Shown in pieces: positions 29,932-41,315 of a DNA stretch of 64,000 bases. The stretch is from Rusavskia elegans (Eukaryota; Ascomycota; Lecanoromycetes; Teloschistales; Teloschistaceae): positions 1 to 64,000 of the forward strand of contig SAUG01000104.1 in NCBI GenBank assembly GCA_011316305.1. The letters are read 5' to 3'. The stretch's first letter is position 1. Each line of letters begins with the position of its first letter. Made by a program: the position numbers and the translations under genes. The notes below the pieces were generated by a model. It ran no database searches and was not told the DNA's origin. It saw nothing but the letters and a program-made list of their open reading frames with translations.

Positions 29932-32900
29932 TCAGGAAGCCCCCGAGGTAAACCCCCAACCCTTCAACCACCTCCTCACCCCCTCTCTCAACGTACTATC
30001 CGGCGGGAAACTCTCCTCCCCACTCCTCACCGGTTCACCACTGATCCTCCTCGCTCCATCATTCGTGCCCTCATCCTGTTCCGCCTGCACACTTCGAACG
30101 ACTTCCTCCAACGCACCGAGCACAAGTTTCTTGCATTCGGATTTTGGCACCTCCAGCTGCGGGGTGGGCATGGAGTGATGGAACTCGGAAAGTGATTTTG
30201 ATTTCGAATCCAAATTTTCGGGAGATCGTTGATGGACGGCTGTGCGGGTGGGTGAAGGGGCTCTGGATTGGGTTCGCGATTGCACGCGGGAGGAGTGTCC
30301 GCTTTGTCCGAGGACGCGTTCGACGGCGTCGATTAACGTTGGGTCCATGTCCATGATCGGTTCTTCGATGACGCGCCGTTCGATATCTTGGTCCATAGAC
30401 TTTGAAACCGTAGAGGCTGGATGCGGGAGGTCAGCGCTCTTGAGCCGATGTTGAAGGCGAACGCGAGTGATTGAAAATGATGTAGTGTTGGCGATCAAAG
30501 TCGTCATGACGTCGCTCCATTCGGCGGTCGTAGTATCCGTGTTCGATGATCGTTTCGTCGATGATAGAGCCGCAGACGTGGATTCCATTGCCTCTTTGAT
30601 GTCGTTGTCAAGCCTCTGGTAAGGTCGTACAGCCTGCAAGGTGAAGTCTTGGTTGTACTCCTTGAGCCAACCAGCCACGTCAGTGGGTTCGTCCGACCAA
30701 GGCTGCGATCGCTCTTTGCTCGGCGAGCGTGTATAAGCCGAGGATCGTTCATTGAAACTACTTGCTGCCGTATGACAATGCCCGACCGAGCCACAAGAAG
30801 ATCCAAAAGACGATGCGCAAGAGTCCATAGGCGGAAGTTCAACGTCAATGATACCGTCGTTATCGTCGACGGAGAGCTTGATGGGAAAGGGCTCGACTTC
30901 TATTTGTTTTGGGGTAGCTTCCGCTTCACCCGAATGCAGCGCCGCCGGTCCCGTCACTGACTGCTCATTGTCAACATCTTCGGCAATGGCCAAGCCGGAA
31001 AAGTCTGGTGGGTATCGGCTTTCGTTCGACTCCTGGTGGTCCATTCGAGACACACTCTCGGCCTCTTCTACCATTCCCAATAGAATTCTCGGGGAGCTAG
31101 TCAGAGCAGGCAACTTAGGTGCTCCAGAGATGCCCAGACCTTCAGGAGAAGGGCTCACACAGTCACTTTCATCGGTCGAAGAACCTCGTCTGCTGCTCCA
31201 GAACCCGCTCATCATACTTCCCCATCGACTGAAGGATTGGGAGCCCGTGCTAGCGTTGCTGTGCTCGTTACTCTCCGACCGGTGCAAGGTGTGTTTAAGG
31301 GATAGAGAAGCAAGGCTTCCACTGCTTCCTGGCCTCGGCGCTGGGCTAGTACCCATCAAAGGATCTCGTGCCACATTGGAGAAATGTGCCACAGGTACAG
31401 CGACGTCTGGGACAACCGTCGAAGTTGTAGTTGTACTGCTCTTCCTGGTACTTTCTCCATTCGCCGCTAGGGATAGGGCAGGACTTCTGATGGATTTGGT
31501 ATCGGACGCACGCCGAATATGTTGTCTCCTAGTGCTCTCGAAGGCATGATCCGCAACGCTGCTTGGTCCATGCTCCGAACCAATGAAGCTCAAAGACCTA
31601 CCATGTAGTCCTGTAAAACCTTGAATGGCTAGATTGCCTCTTTGCCGTCGGTTGATCTTGCGGCGGAGGGATTGCTCTCGAAGAACAGGGATGCCTGATG
31701 GTGGAGATTGAGAATATGATGTCCCTACCCAAGGGCATGTGGGGGGCATTATCATAGCGTCTGGTATTGGAGGGGCTGTACTAGGAAGAAATGCAGACAG
31801 GAGGAAGACCAGCCGCCTTGCAGCCATCTTATCCGACGACACAACCACAGTCTGCCGGTGACTCATTTGACCACGTTCTTTTCGTCCTTGAGTTCTGGAC
31901 TGAAATCGGCGTGTCCGCATGCCGGCCAGTGACTCCAACCAGTCGGTATGAGAACCTAAAAATGCCGTTAATAGGTTGAAGAAAAAGAAGTTCTGCTCTC
32001 GACTTCCGGCCCATCTTCCTACCCAGCGAGCTTCTTCCCGCCATACACCCCACCGTCCTTGGCCCGTCGTGACTCGTTGGGTTCGCAGCGCCACAGCAAC
32101 CCGCTGTCCCGTTTTGGAAACTTCGTGTCGGACGGTCTCGGAATGCTGTAGCGCATTTCCAGGAAGCTGCATGATCCGCTGTGACGGCTGCCTTACTTTT
32201 TTCAAAGGGCTTCCAGTTCTTCCAGCAATGTCGTTGCTGGCTACTTGGGATGATAAGTGTAATGATGGTTGGAGAAAATTCCGGGCGACGTTTGCAAGTA
32301 GGTTTGAGATTTCCTTCCGCAACATGGCCTCGAGATAGTCCAAGAACTTCGTTATAAGGCTCCAGCGGACGGTGATGTGCTCAAGTTCACGATCTGCGCT
32401 ACAAAGTGACCCACTCAAAGCTCTGTCTTCGTTCGAATGCCCACCCACCGAGGAGCTTAATTTGATCGGCGACTCTGGCATTATCGGAGACGTCATCTGA
32501 GGAGCTGAAGACCATCCTTGGTAAGGATTGGATGGCAGTTGCAGCAGAATGGAAATTGCGTACATGGGACACTTGATCTGCTTCGCGACGACCAACTCAG
32601 AAAAGCCGCGAGATTCTTTAGGATGTAGAGCATCACGAGGAGCTTCTGAGCTTTCGGCAGGTGGTTGCCCCTGATCAGTAGTCGGTCGAGGACTCAAGAG
32701 TTGAGATGGATCAGCAGCAAAGAGCCTCGTTATCAGCACTGAAGGATTCTGGGACCGAGGCCTAGGTACGTTTGCTGACTCTGAAGGCGCCGAAGATGAC
32801 GTTAAGTGGATGTCGTCGGCGGTGGTTGATCGTGTCAAGGGTGTCCTCCTCCGCCGTGTTATGTCAGCTTCGGGCGATTTGGGATTGGCATCGTTGTGGG

Positions 32901-33864
32901 GGATGGGTCCCAGTTGTGTTGTGGTAGGGGGTCTGACATGCGTTTTCGTTCCAGAGAGCAAAGGCGTCCCGGTTGAGCCAAAGATGGAATCAAGTAAGCC
33001 ATCGACCTCCTCTTTACCCTCCCTTGCGATCTTCGTTTGATCCGTCTCACCTTCGCTGGTAGCCGGTCGCGCGCTCGTTCGTCGAGGCCTTGATTTGCCA
33101 AAAGCCCCTTGCGTTTCGGCTGTAGGGGACAGCGGAGAACGCTGCTGAGTTGGATGTGTCTGCGAGGCTTGATTGAATGAGAAGAAACGGGCATGTTTAC
33201 TCCTTGGTGGTGACTGAGGCGTAGTGTTTGTCCTCTGGGGAAGAGCACCGACTTGTTGGTTTCCTCTGTCTATTCCACCCCGTGAATTTATAGGGCTTCC
33301 CAAACGGCCGGCCGGGAGTGGAGGAGGCGGATGTGTATCGAAGAGTACTTTTGGCTGCTGTGCAGCATTACCGTCCTGGGCGACGATGATGCGGACGTCC
33401 CGTGGACTATAAACGTCAAGACCGCCGCGATCATCGAAGCTGCTGGCAGCCGAGGCAATCGATGAAGGATTGCCATGGCGAAGAGGGTAGACTTGGTCCT
33501 GAGGCTGTTGTAGCGCGTTGAAGTCGGGATAGAGAAGGTCATAAGTATGCGACTCTTCGGTGACGGATTCGAGAGGTGGTGGTCTGGAAGGTTGGGAGGA
33601 TTGGGAGGATGCCGCGGTGAACAAGCGATGGATGCCGGAGACTGGGAGATCCATGAATGCGATAGCTATGGTCTTCAAGGATGCCCTGCGCGCAAGATAT
33701 AGTATGTCGGGGCCATGGTTGGAGCTTGTATCGAGATCTTGTGAGTCTTCACAATGAATTGAAGACACTCGTAAAGGATTGGTGAAGCGTCGTAAGGAAG
33801 TTGCGACATATCCTTTAGGGAGAAAGCAACCGTTGGATGCTGCGGGGTGGAGCGGGTGGTCCAT
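29932..33864 (-). CDS. LST4: Folliculin-interacting protein (FNIP/Lst4) homologue
   Basis: One open frame of 1310 residues. Lst4, with Lst7 (folliculin), forms the GTPase-activating complex for Gtr2 that activates TORC1 on the vacuole when amino acids return. FNIP/Lst4 N-terminal (Longin-type) features are present: LLYPDFNALQQPQDQVYPL, DVRIIVAQDG, KVLFDTHPPPPLP. The middle DENN-related region has YAISILLQLPSNPYQGW, WSLITKFLDYLEAMLRKEI, FFFFNLLTAFLGSHTDWLE and VVVSSDKMAARRLVFLLSAFLP. Between these are long Ser/Pro-rich, probably disordered segments. The C-terminal part has VPDVAVPVAHFSNVARDPLMG and a tail ending LREGVRRWLKGWGF. The family alignment seems to begin near MDLPVSGIHRLFTA, so a start at 33654 (1240 residues) is possible; the first 70 residues may not be used. 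Confidence 0.85.
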   Translation of the reverse strand: MDHPLHPAASNGCFLPKGYVATSLRRFTNPLRVSSIHCEDSQDLDTSSNHGPDILYLARRASLKTIAIAFMDLPVSGIHRLFTAASSQSSQPSRPPPLESVTEESHTYDLLYPDFNALQQPQDQVYPLRHGNPSSIASAASSFDDRGGLDVYSPRDVRIIVAQDGNAAQQPKVLFDTHPPPPLPAGRLGSPINSRGGIDRGNQQVGALPQRTNTTPQSPPRSKHARFFSFNQASQTHPTQQRSPLSPTAETQGAFGKSRPRRTSARPATSEGETDQTKIAREGKEEVDGLLDSIFGSTGTPLLSGTKTHVRPPTTTQLGPIPHNDANPKSPEADITRRRRTPLTRSTTADDIHLTSSSAPSESANVPRPRSQNPSVLITRLFAADPSQLLSPRPTTDQGQPPAESSEAPRDALHPKESRGFSELVVAKQIKCPMYAISILLQLPSNPYQGWSSAPQMTSPIMPESPIKLSSSVGGHSNEDRALSGSLCSADRELEHITVRWSLITKFLDYLEAMLRKEISNLLANVARNFLQPSLHLSSQVASNDIAGRTGSPLKKVRQPSQRIMQLPGNALQHSETVRHEVSKTGQRVAVALRTQRVTTGQGRWGVWREEARWVGRWAGSREQNFFFFNLLTAFLGSHTDWLESLAGMRTRRFQSRTQGRKERGQMSHRQTVVVSSDKMAARRLVFLLSAFLPSTAPPIPDAMIMPPTCPWVGTSYSQSPPSGIPVLREQSLRRKINRRQRGNLAIQGFTGLHGRSLSFIGSEHGPSSVADHAFESTRRQHIRRASDTKSIRSPALSLAANGESTRKSSTTTTSTVVPDVAVPVAHFSNVARDPLMGTSPAPRPGSSGSLASLSLKHTLHRSESNEHSNASTGSQSFSRWGSMMSGFWSSRRGSSTDESDCVSPSPEGLGISGAPKLPALTSSPRILLGMVEEAESVSRMDHQESNESRYPPDFSGLAIAEDVDNEQSVTGPAALHSGEAEATPKQIEVEPFPIKLSVDDNDGIIDVELPPMDSCASSFGSSCGSVGHCHTAASSFNERSSAYTRSPSKERSQPWSDEPTDVAGWLKEYNQDFTLQAVRPYQRLDNDIKEAMESTSAALSSTKRSSNTDTTTAEWSDVMTTLIANTTSFSITRVRLQHRLKSADLPHPASTVSKSMDQDIERRVIEEPIMDMDPTLIDAVERVLGQSGHSSRVQSRTQSRAPSPTRTAVHQRSPENLDSKSKSLSEFHHSMPTPQLEVPKSECKKLVLGALEEVVRSVQAEQDEGTNDGARRISGEPVRSGEESFPPDSTLREGVRRWLKGWGFTSGAS

Positions 33865-34351
33865 GACAGTAGTGTCCAGTCCATGGCGGAAAAGCCGCGG
33901 CGGGCTGTGCTCAAGGATCGAGAAACGGCGGTGAGAAATACACGCGCTTTACCATTTCGGAATTTGGGCTGTGCGAAAGCTGCCGAAGGGGAAAGAAGGA
34001 CGTAAAATTTGTGCCAAGCGTGTCGCACCACTTTCGCACAGCCCAAATACAACATTATCAGCGTGTCCGCTAACAGGGTCCACTGCAACGACGTCGGTGC
34101 ATAATTTCTTGTCTTCTTGCCTGTGTGAAGCTACTCATCACCAAGTATCTACTGCATGCAACGATCTGGGATATTCGGTTTCGAACTATCGGGTCTACAG
34201 ATAGTTCGTTCACTAGGCCAGGAGCCTTTCGATACTTCGATTCACACCCCCGACGTCTCGATCATAACACCAAGTGAATATACCCGAAGTAGCATGCACC
34301 GAGATCCGACATGGAAAGTTCTCGATAAGCATCATATGATCTGCTTTATGT
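33865..34351. promoter_or_regulatory. LST4 upstream region with a perfect inverted repeat
   Basis: This lies between the LST4 start and the stop of the dehydrogenase, both on the minus strand. It holds an 18-base perfect inverted repeat about 100-185 bases upstream of the LST4 ATG (separate entry). No gene is seen. Confidence 0.5.
33962..34048. repeat. Perfect 18-base inverted repeat
   Basis: ATTTGGGCTGTGCGAAAG at 33962-33979 is exactly complementary to CTTTCGCACAGCCCAAAT at 34031-34048. The spacer is 51 bases. The total of 87 bases could be a tiny inverted-repeat element, a two-site operator or a hairpin in the LST4 leader. Confidence 0.85.
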
Positions 34352-35618
34352 TCATGCCGTGAGAGAGCTCTTGTAGGGCAAGTCTCCCAGCTTGTCCTGC
34401 AATATCTGCCCGCTCAAGCGCCACAGGTTCTCCCCTAACTCGATATCCTTGGCCTGACTCGACGGCTCTGTGACCTTGCGGTCGGGTACAATCTACGCCA
34501 GCCGCTCGTCAGCCTTAGGAACTATCAGTAATTGGATCGGAACTCACATATTGACCCTGAAGTTTCTCCTTGACAACGTCCTCACTGGTTGCTGCGAACA
34601 ATGCAGGCCTGCAGCCCTCATCCACCGGATCCTTCATAAAGGGCCGGATGGCTGAGACCCCGATTTTGCCTTTGGTCCCATAAGCATCGACTGCTTGCTC
34701 CTGCTGGTCCGTATTCACTCCGCCAGGATGTGTGGCATTGACCCATGGGCCTGTGTCCTTCGGGCTCTGAAATCCAGGCTGATTGTCTTCCATACGTCGA
34801 GCCATAGCTCGCACGGTGAGCACTTGAGCAAGCTTAGAGCGATTATACAAATTCATCGCGCCCAGATCAGTGTTGATTTCTGGTACACTGGTGAAGGTCG
34901 TGCTGGACGGGCAGCCGCGGTGGAGATCGGACGATTGGAGCACGAGGCGGGAGTTGGGGGTTGCTTGGAGGTTCGGCCATAGCATCATGGCCAGGTGGAA
35001 CTGGGAGAGGTGATTGACTTGGAAGTGAGAGTCTGGAGTTTGTGAGCATCGAGCTATCGAAATGCAACAGTCGGGGTATCCATCTCACCTAGGCCATCGA
35101 CGGTCTCATTGTAATTTCCCACTCCTTCTCCGGCATTGCAGATCAACTGGAGCCATCCATCAGCATTTCCTCCTGGATAGCTATCGATGGCTTACTCACC
35201 GCATCGATCTGCTTTTCGCCCTGCAGTTGCTTGGCAGCGCTGTCTGTCTGCTTCAAATCCTTGAGGTCGCATTGGATCCAGTGCACCTTGCTCGTATCTC
35301 CGTACTTCTTGAGCTCCTCCATAGCGTCATCGGCATGCTCTTCTTTTTGTGACAAGAAAAAAATCTTGGCTGGGTTATGCTGGAGTAGATGGGCAGTCTG
35401 CACCTTGTTAATGCCTTATCGGCCATGACGGGTTCTTTGCTCTCTCAACATACGATGCCAAATCCAATTCCGGCGGTACCTCCAGTCACTATGTAAACCT
35501 TGTGCACAGCTATCAGCTTCTTCAGTCGGCCAGTCTTCTCTCGATTACGGACCTTTCCATTCAGATCAGGAATGTCCTTGTTTGGGTCGAACTTGTTGCC
35601 AGTCAAGATGGAAACCAT
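34352..35618 (-). CDS. Short-chain dehydrogenase/reductase (retinol dehydrogenase-like)
   Basis: Six exons (35553-35618, 35454-35498, 35200-35397, 35089-35146, 34548-35032, 34352-34492) join in one frame to 330 residues, the normal size for this SDR branch. The cofactor motif TGGTAGIGFGI is made by exon 2, the ICNAG motif by exon 4, and the active-site Tyr-Asn-Arg-Ser-Lys (YxxxK) by exon 5 in the sequence NLYNRSKLAQVL. DGLDSHFQVNHLSQFHL follows the family pattern. The last exon adds a 47-residue C-terminus. It should oxidise or reduce an alcohol or carbonyl substrate using NAD(P); the substrate cannot be told. The acceptor of intron 2 has two AGs six bases apart (adding or omitting Val-Gln); the shorter form fits the family better. 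Confidence 0.85.
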
Positions 35619-37092
35619 AATGTTTGGACGCGATCGTCTATGTTCTATCGTGAGTTTATCTTGATATGTTGTTTGGGAGCTCTGTCACCAAAAGGTTCAT
35701 CGATCTGTTCTGCGATGTACCACAGTCTCGAGTGGTCATGACGGAATTACATAGGCATGACGTCAAGCATCAATCATCAATCTGCCATTGCCAAGAGAAC
35801 ATACGTCAATCATTCCTTGTGCGTATGAGTTTCCAAGTTATCAGGGTAAAAGTTACGTTCCGAATCGGTCACAGATATCGCATGGCAGATGCGTGTTGAA
35901 CAATAGGGGAGATACACAGTCGAGGGCAGCAAGGCGTGACGTGAACGATGGCCTTCCTCCACCGAGGAGAGCATTTCATCTAAGGCATCGAATTGATCAA
36001 GGTGAATAGTAAGAGGGCAAAAGTCTTCCGACGGTGACAAACGACTCTGGCCGCGAAAGACGTGGAAGTTTGACAAAATGAAAGAATAGAGATGCAATTA
36101 ATTACCTCGGCCGCCGTCTACACGTGTCGTTTGCGTGACCGCGATCATCAGCGACGGTAAAGTCGGACTCCCGGTTCAGAGATGGATCGACATACGGACA
36201 CTGTCGGTCGTGTTCCGCTGATGTGGTTTTGCAACTCAAGCGGAGTGAGCTGCATAAGTGCATATGCTGGGTGGTAGTCTTTCTCTTCTTGGCGGTTATC
36301 ATACATCTTCTTGCTTGATGGTTCCTTGTCACCGGGTCGTGAGCTAGAAGTGAAACACAGAGCACAGTTGAAGCACGTCGACTGTTTCGAGCCCGATCTC
36401 TCCCACCAATGAAGGGCCAGCCGGGCAGGGATCATTGAGACGAGCGGGAGGTCAGAATCTTGTTTTTCGGCTGGCTTTCCTTGCATGGCACGGGCGGTTC
36501 CAGAAGGTGCAAAGTGTGGCGCAGGTTTACTGGTGGAGAGCCCGCTGTTGCCTCCTTAGCGGCGTTTCCTCTGGCTCTACACTTTGCCTCTTTTGATATT
36601 AGTATGGCGGCGGCGTCGCGCTCTTGACGGGCACTAAAAACCCCACTAGCAGGGTCGGTCTGCCAAGGAGACAAGCCCGCTGTGGGTGCGGTTACATGCA
36701 GCTTCGATGATGATAGTGTACAGAGAAGAGGGGGAAGGAGGTGTTCGTACTCGCCGAAATATTTCATCCCCAGGAACACTACCTTCTTCTTGAGGGATTG
36801 ACTTCTTCACTAAACGTCGATAGATGGCCGATTTCCACATTCGATATCGACCAGCCCGTTTGCTCTGGAGAATCATCAACTGAAATGGCGCTTGACGTCA
36901 ATGTGAAATGAAACGATTTCCGAATATAGTTAGTGAGACGCGAACAGGGAAATTGGTCCGCCAAGCTTCTGACTTCCCAGATCGCGCATCTGCACTCCCA
37001 AACCTTGCTGTGTTGATCCTTATCTTTACAACCATTCCGATCATTTCACCTCCTGGGCCTTGTGTCTTCCGGTGCTGTTGCGTTGGCTCATC
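35619..37092. other. Divergent intergenic region, 1.5 kb
   Basis: This lies between the dehydrogenase (minus) and the CSC1-like gene (plus). Several minus-strand frames of 75-125 codons exist near 36100-36880 but have no domain and no consistent splicing into a longer protein. Nothing is supported. Confidence 0.5.
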
Positions 37093-40023
37093 ATGGATAC
37101 CCTGAATGCCTTCAACAGCGCCATCCAGCGAAGGTCTCCTTCTGCTCTGACTCTGCACCATGTCATTCAGCGTCGCGCCTTCGCCTTCGTAGGTCTTGTC
37201 TCGAATATACTGTACCCATTCTTGCGCTGACTTGAAACAGTGTGAACAACAGAATATCGCCGGTGACAATCCAAACGCTGGCTCCGCTCAGGAGGAGGAC
37301 GATCCGTCCCTTTCATCCTTCATTTCAACCCTCGTCCCGGTATTGGTAATCGCCGTCATCTTTGTCTCCTTGTTCCTTCTCTTGAGACGCAAATTCAAGC
37401 GCAATTACGAGCCCCGTACCTTCTTGGGAAGCCTCCGTCCACAGTACGTCCGATTCCATATGCTTCAGAAGCAGAGTGCTCGACTGACTGACCTCTTCTG
37501 CAGGGAACGTTCTCCCGCTTTGCCCCAAGGCTTGCTCAACTGGTTCGGAGCATTCGCCAAGGTCCCAGATAGCTTCGTCCTCAACCACCAATCTCTCGAT
37601 GGCTTTTTGCTCCTTCGATATCTCAAGGTCGCTTCCGCAACCTGCTTGGTCGGCTGCTGCATCACTTGGCCTGTCCTGTTCCCCATTAACATTACCGGAG
37701 GGGGAGGTCAGGAGCAACTCAATCTTTTGACATTCGGGAATGTGGTTGACAAAAATCGCTACTATGCACACGTTTTCATTGCCTGGATCTTCCTCGGTAC
37801 GCGTCTCCAACTCCGTGACAGCTATTGTCTTTAACGCTTGCTTAGGTTTTGTCTTCTATATGGTTGCAAGAGAAAGCATCTATTACGTCAACCTACGCCA
37901 GGCATATCTCCTTTCGCCGCTATATTCCAGCCGGATGTCTTCGAGGACAGTGCTGTTCACCTCGGTACCCAAGGAGTATCTCGACGAAGGCCTATTGAGA
38001 CGCATGTTCGGCAGAGGGCTCAAGAACATCTGGATTGCCAATGATTGCGAGGAGATTGAGAAGTTGGTGGAAGAAAGAGACAAGGTTGCCATGAAACTCG
38101 AAGCCGCCGAGACAAAGCTCATCAAATTGGCCAATACGACCCGGATCAAGTCGATGAAGAAGGGCGGGCAGTCCAGCGGACCACTTGGCAACGCAGATGA
38201 AGCCAATGGAGAATCGGGATCAGTGGCCGCCAAATGGGTTCCAACCAAAAAGCGACCTACTCACCGCCTGAAGCCTCTTATTGGGAAGAAGGTCGACACG
38301 ATCAACTGGTGTCGATCTGAGCTGGAACGTTTAATCCCCAAAATTGATGCGCTTCAGGCCGCTCACCGTGCCGGCAATGGCAAATTCATCCCCTCGGTTT
38401 TCGTCGAATTCTACCATCAATCCGAGGCTCAGGCGGCTTTCCAGAGTCTGACACACCACCAAGCACTGCACATGTCTCCACGATTTATCGGTGTGAATCC
38501 GGAAGAGGTGATCTGGAAGAATCTGAAGATTACTTGGGCCTCACGGGTCGTCCGGAACATCATGACCATCTCCTTCGTGATCCTCCTCATTGTCTTCTGG
38601 TCTATTCCTGTTGGCTTCGTTGGTATCCTGTCCAACATCAAGTCGCTCATCAAGTTGGCTCCTTTCCTTAGCTTCCTCTACAAGGTCCCACCCATCATCT
38701 TCGGACTTATCCAAGGTCTACTCCCCGCTATACTACTTGCTGTGCTCATGGCATTGCTTCCAATTATCCTCCGAATGATGGCTAAAATGGGTGGTGCCCC
38801 GTCTCTCTCAGCGGTGGAACTTCGCACGCAAAACTTCTATTTCGGATTCCAGGTGGTCCAGGTTTTCTTGATCACTACACTAACTTCTGCCGCCTCGGCA
38901 TCGGTCACAAGCATCCTCTGTAAGCCGATGGATGCCCCCAACCTGTTGGCGACGAACATTCCAAGGGCCTCGAACTTCTACGTCTCATACTTTGTCCTTC
39001 AAGGTCTCACCATCAGTTCCGGTGCTCTGCTGGGTATTGCAGGTTTGATCATCTTCAAGCTGCTTGGGAAAATTCTGGACACCACTCCCAGGAAGATGTA
39101 CAAGAGATGGTCGACTTTATCTGCGCTAGGATGGGGCACCGTTTTTCCAGTCTATACGAATTTGACCGTGATTGGTATGTCCTTCTGTACATGGGTATGA
39201 AGGCTCTTACTAAACTGTTACAGCTATCACGTACTCAATCATTGCACCGCTTGTCCTTGGCTTCGCAACCATCGGTCTCTACCTGATATACTTGGCCTAC
39301 CGCTACAACCTTCTTTTCGTATTCAACTCCGACGTGGACACCAAAGGTCTTGTCTACCCTCGAGCCCTTCAGCAGACCACCACCGGCGCCTACCTTGCCA
39401 TCGTCTGTCTTATTGGACTTTTCGGTATCCAGGCGGCTCCAGGGCCCATCATCCTCATGGTCGTTTTCCTCATCTTTGTTGTCCTATTCCACATTTCTCT
39501 GAACACCGCCTTGGAACCGCTACTCAAATACTTGCCGAAGTCACTTGAGGCGGAAGAGCAGTCGTTGCTCGCAGCAGAAGACGGTGGCGTGGCGCCGCAT
39601 AGCAGCGGCACCGAAAAGAGCAGCCATGTTGCTTACAACGGAATGACCAGCTCCACCGATAGCCCTCGCAAAGATCTGGGCCCAGCCCCCCATAAGAAAC
39701 CAAACTTCATCACGAAGTTCCTCCGTCCAGATCTCTACACCGACTACCACACTCTCCGTCCCCTGGTGCCTCGTGGCTTCGCTGATATCGTCTACGATCC
39801 CGTCACCGAGCGCGACGCGTACTACCATCCTTCCATCTCCTCGCAGACCCCGCTCCTGTGGATCCCAAGGGATAGCATGGGCGTAAGTCGTCAAGAATGC
39901 CATCACAGCGGCCGAGTCATCCCCATATCAGACGAGGGCGCCGGGTTCGACGAGAAGGGGAAGTTGACATGGGATTCTGAGACGGCGAGACCGCCGATTT
40001 GGCAGGAGAAAGTCTATTATTGA
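37093..40023 (+). CDS. CSC1/TMEM63 (DUF221) osmosensitive-type channel protein
   Basis: Five exons (37093-37188, 37241-37443, 37504-37796, 37846-39174, 39224-40023) give 906 residues in one frame. The family are plasma-membrane or organelle calcium-permeable channels opened by osmotic or mechanical stress. A first membrane segment LVPVLVIAVIFVSLFLLL (about residues 50-70) is followed by the RSN1-type N-terminal domain. A cytosolic RRM-like domain comes next (VLFTSVPKEYLDEGLLRRMF, FVEFYHQSEAQAAFQSL). Then comes the multi-span pore region (WKNLKITWASRVVRN, SIPVGFVGILSNI, FYFGFQVVQVFLITTL, SNFYVSYFVLQGLTISSGALL, LVYPRALQQTTTGAYLA). The soluble tail has the conserved DIVYDPVTERDAYYHPSIS. The start ATG 37093 uses a 52-base intron with donor GTAGGT; the first exon is less sure than the rest. 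Confidence 0.88.
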
Positions 40024-40520
40024 TGTCCCACTGATACCCCCCTCGTCGAAAGATTGAACTTTGCATGCGTTGAAGCGGATTGTCTTTTTCCCCCCTTGGA
40101 CTGAGGTTGGGTTGTCTGCTGTCGTTCGTTTTGACATAGCATCGTTTACGTTATGATACCATTAGCGTGTTTTCCGTTGCCTACTATTGTTTGCTTGGTT
40201 TGGGAGCAGAAGTATGAGCTTGTAATGGAGAATATAGTAATCAGAACGTTGAATTGTATTTTCGTGTCCCACATGACTCTATGTGACGAAATAAATTTCA
40301 AACATAAGCCGTGCCTACTAATTTGCGTGGTGGTAGAGTAGAAGGTCCACAATAATCAACGAAGCTTGAGTCCGAACACGATAACCAAATCCGTTACAAA
40401 GCATCACCCCATGCAAGCAAAACCCACAGCACACAGAAACTGCAACAACAACAACAACAACAAAACAACTACCAAGTTCAACCACCCTCCATCCCTTCCC
40501 CCCTTCCAACCCAACAAACC
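40024..40520. other. Convergent intergenic region with CAA microsatellite
   Basis: The 3' flanks of the CSC1-like gene and the hypothetical gene. A CAA/AAC triplet run lies at about 40442-40469. No gene is seen. Confidence 0.55.
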
Positions 40521-41315
40521 TCACATCATCCTCCTCCTCAAAATCCCCTCCAAATCCTCCCTCCCCTCCCTCCAAACCCCCACCTTATCCTGCCCCCTCG
40601 CCAAAACCCCATTCAAAAACCCCTTATGCCACTCCAACAAACTCTCCCACGTAGCCCACTGACTCATCCTCAGCAACCTCACCTTATAATCACTCACGGC
40701 CCTCTGCAACTCCAATTCCGCCTCCACCCCGCCCTCCCCCGCTCCCGTCAGCATACAGATAATCTGCCCGTAGATCTCAAAACAGTACAGCAGATGCGCT
40801 AGATCAGAGAAGTCGAGCGGGGAAGTGTCTTGACGCCCGATATCCAGCCAGATGAGACCGATGGCGCCGATGGTGCCGCGGAAGATTTTGGTGAAGTACA
40901 ATGGTTCGATGGCGGGGTAACGGGCGTGGATGGATGGGATGGTGGATTGCAGGGATGTGGTGCGGAAGGAGATGCGGTGGTCTTCGGGGGAGGAGGTGTC
41001 GATTGGGGGGATGGAAGGGTCGGAGCTTGTGAGGGAGCCCGAGAGGTGGTGGGTTGGTAGGGGAGGCTGGGAGGAGGTGAATCTGATGGGTTCGTCGGAG
41101 CCGGCGCCGCCGGAGGCGGGGAGGGAGGTGATGTAGGAGTTTCGGCCGTGGGTGCTGGGGTCGTTCATGAAAGGGACGCGTTTGGAGGTGATGGAGGGGT
41201 GGGGGGAGTGGGAGGGGTTGCTTGTGCTGCCGGCCATGGATTGGTAGGTGGTGGTGCGTGGGGAGTCGTCGTCGGTGCTGTAGAAGAAAGAGGTGGGATG
41301 GTTGTGGATGGACAT
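40521..41315 (-). CDS. Hypothetical protein, Ser/Pro-rich with helical C-terminal domain
   Basis: A 264-residue intron-free frame. Residues 1-120 are Ser/Thr/Pro/His-rich and probably disordered. Residues about 125-264 look folded and mainly helical: SIHARYPAIEPLYFTKIFRG, IGLIWLDIGRQDTS, LDFSDLAHLLYCFEIYGQII, LRMSQWATWESLLEWHKGFL, then a basic end ILRRRMM. There are no catalytic motifs. The C-terminal helices recall uncharacterised fungal families, but I cannot name one. It is 248 bases downstream of IML1 on the same strand. The conserved-looking Trp/Leu pattern of the C-terminal half supports a real protein. Confidence 0.6.
   Translation of the reverse strand: MSIHNHPTSFFYSTDDDSPRTTTYQSMAGSTSNPSHSPHPSITSKRVPFMNDPSTHGRNSYITSLPASGGAGSDEPIRFTSSQPPLPTHHLSGSLTSSDPSIPPIDTSSPEDHRISFRTTSLQSTIPSIHARYPAIEPLYFTKIFRGTIGAIGLIWLDIGRQDTSPLDFSDLAHLLYCFEIYGQIICMLTGAGEGGVEAELELQRAVSDYKVRLLRMSQWATWESLLEWHKGFLNGVLARGQDKVGVWREGREDLEGILRRRMM

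Noticed and set aside
36100..36970. Several overlapping minus-strand frames upstream of the CSC1-like gene
   Set aside because: No joined frame with splice signals gives a recognisable or even smoothly composed protein.
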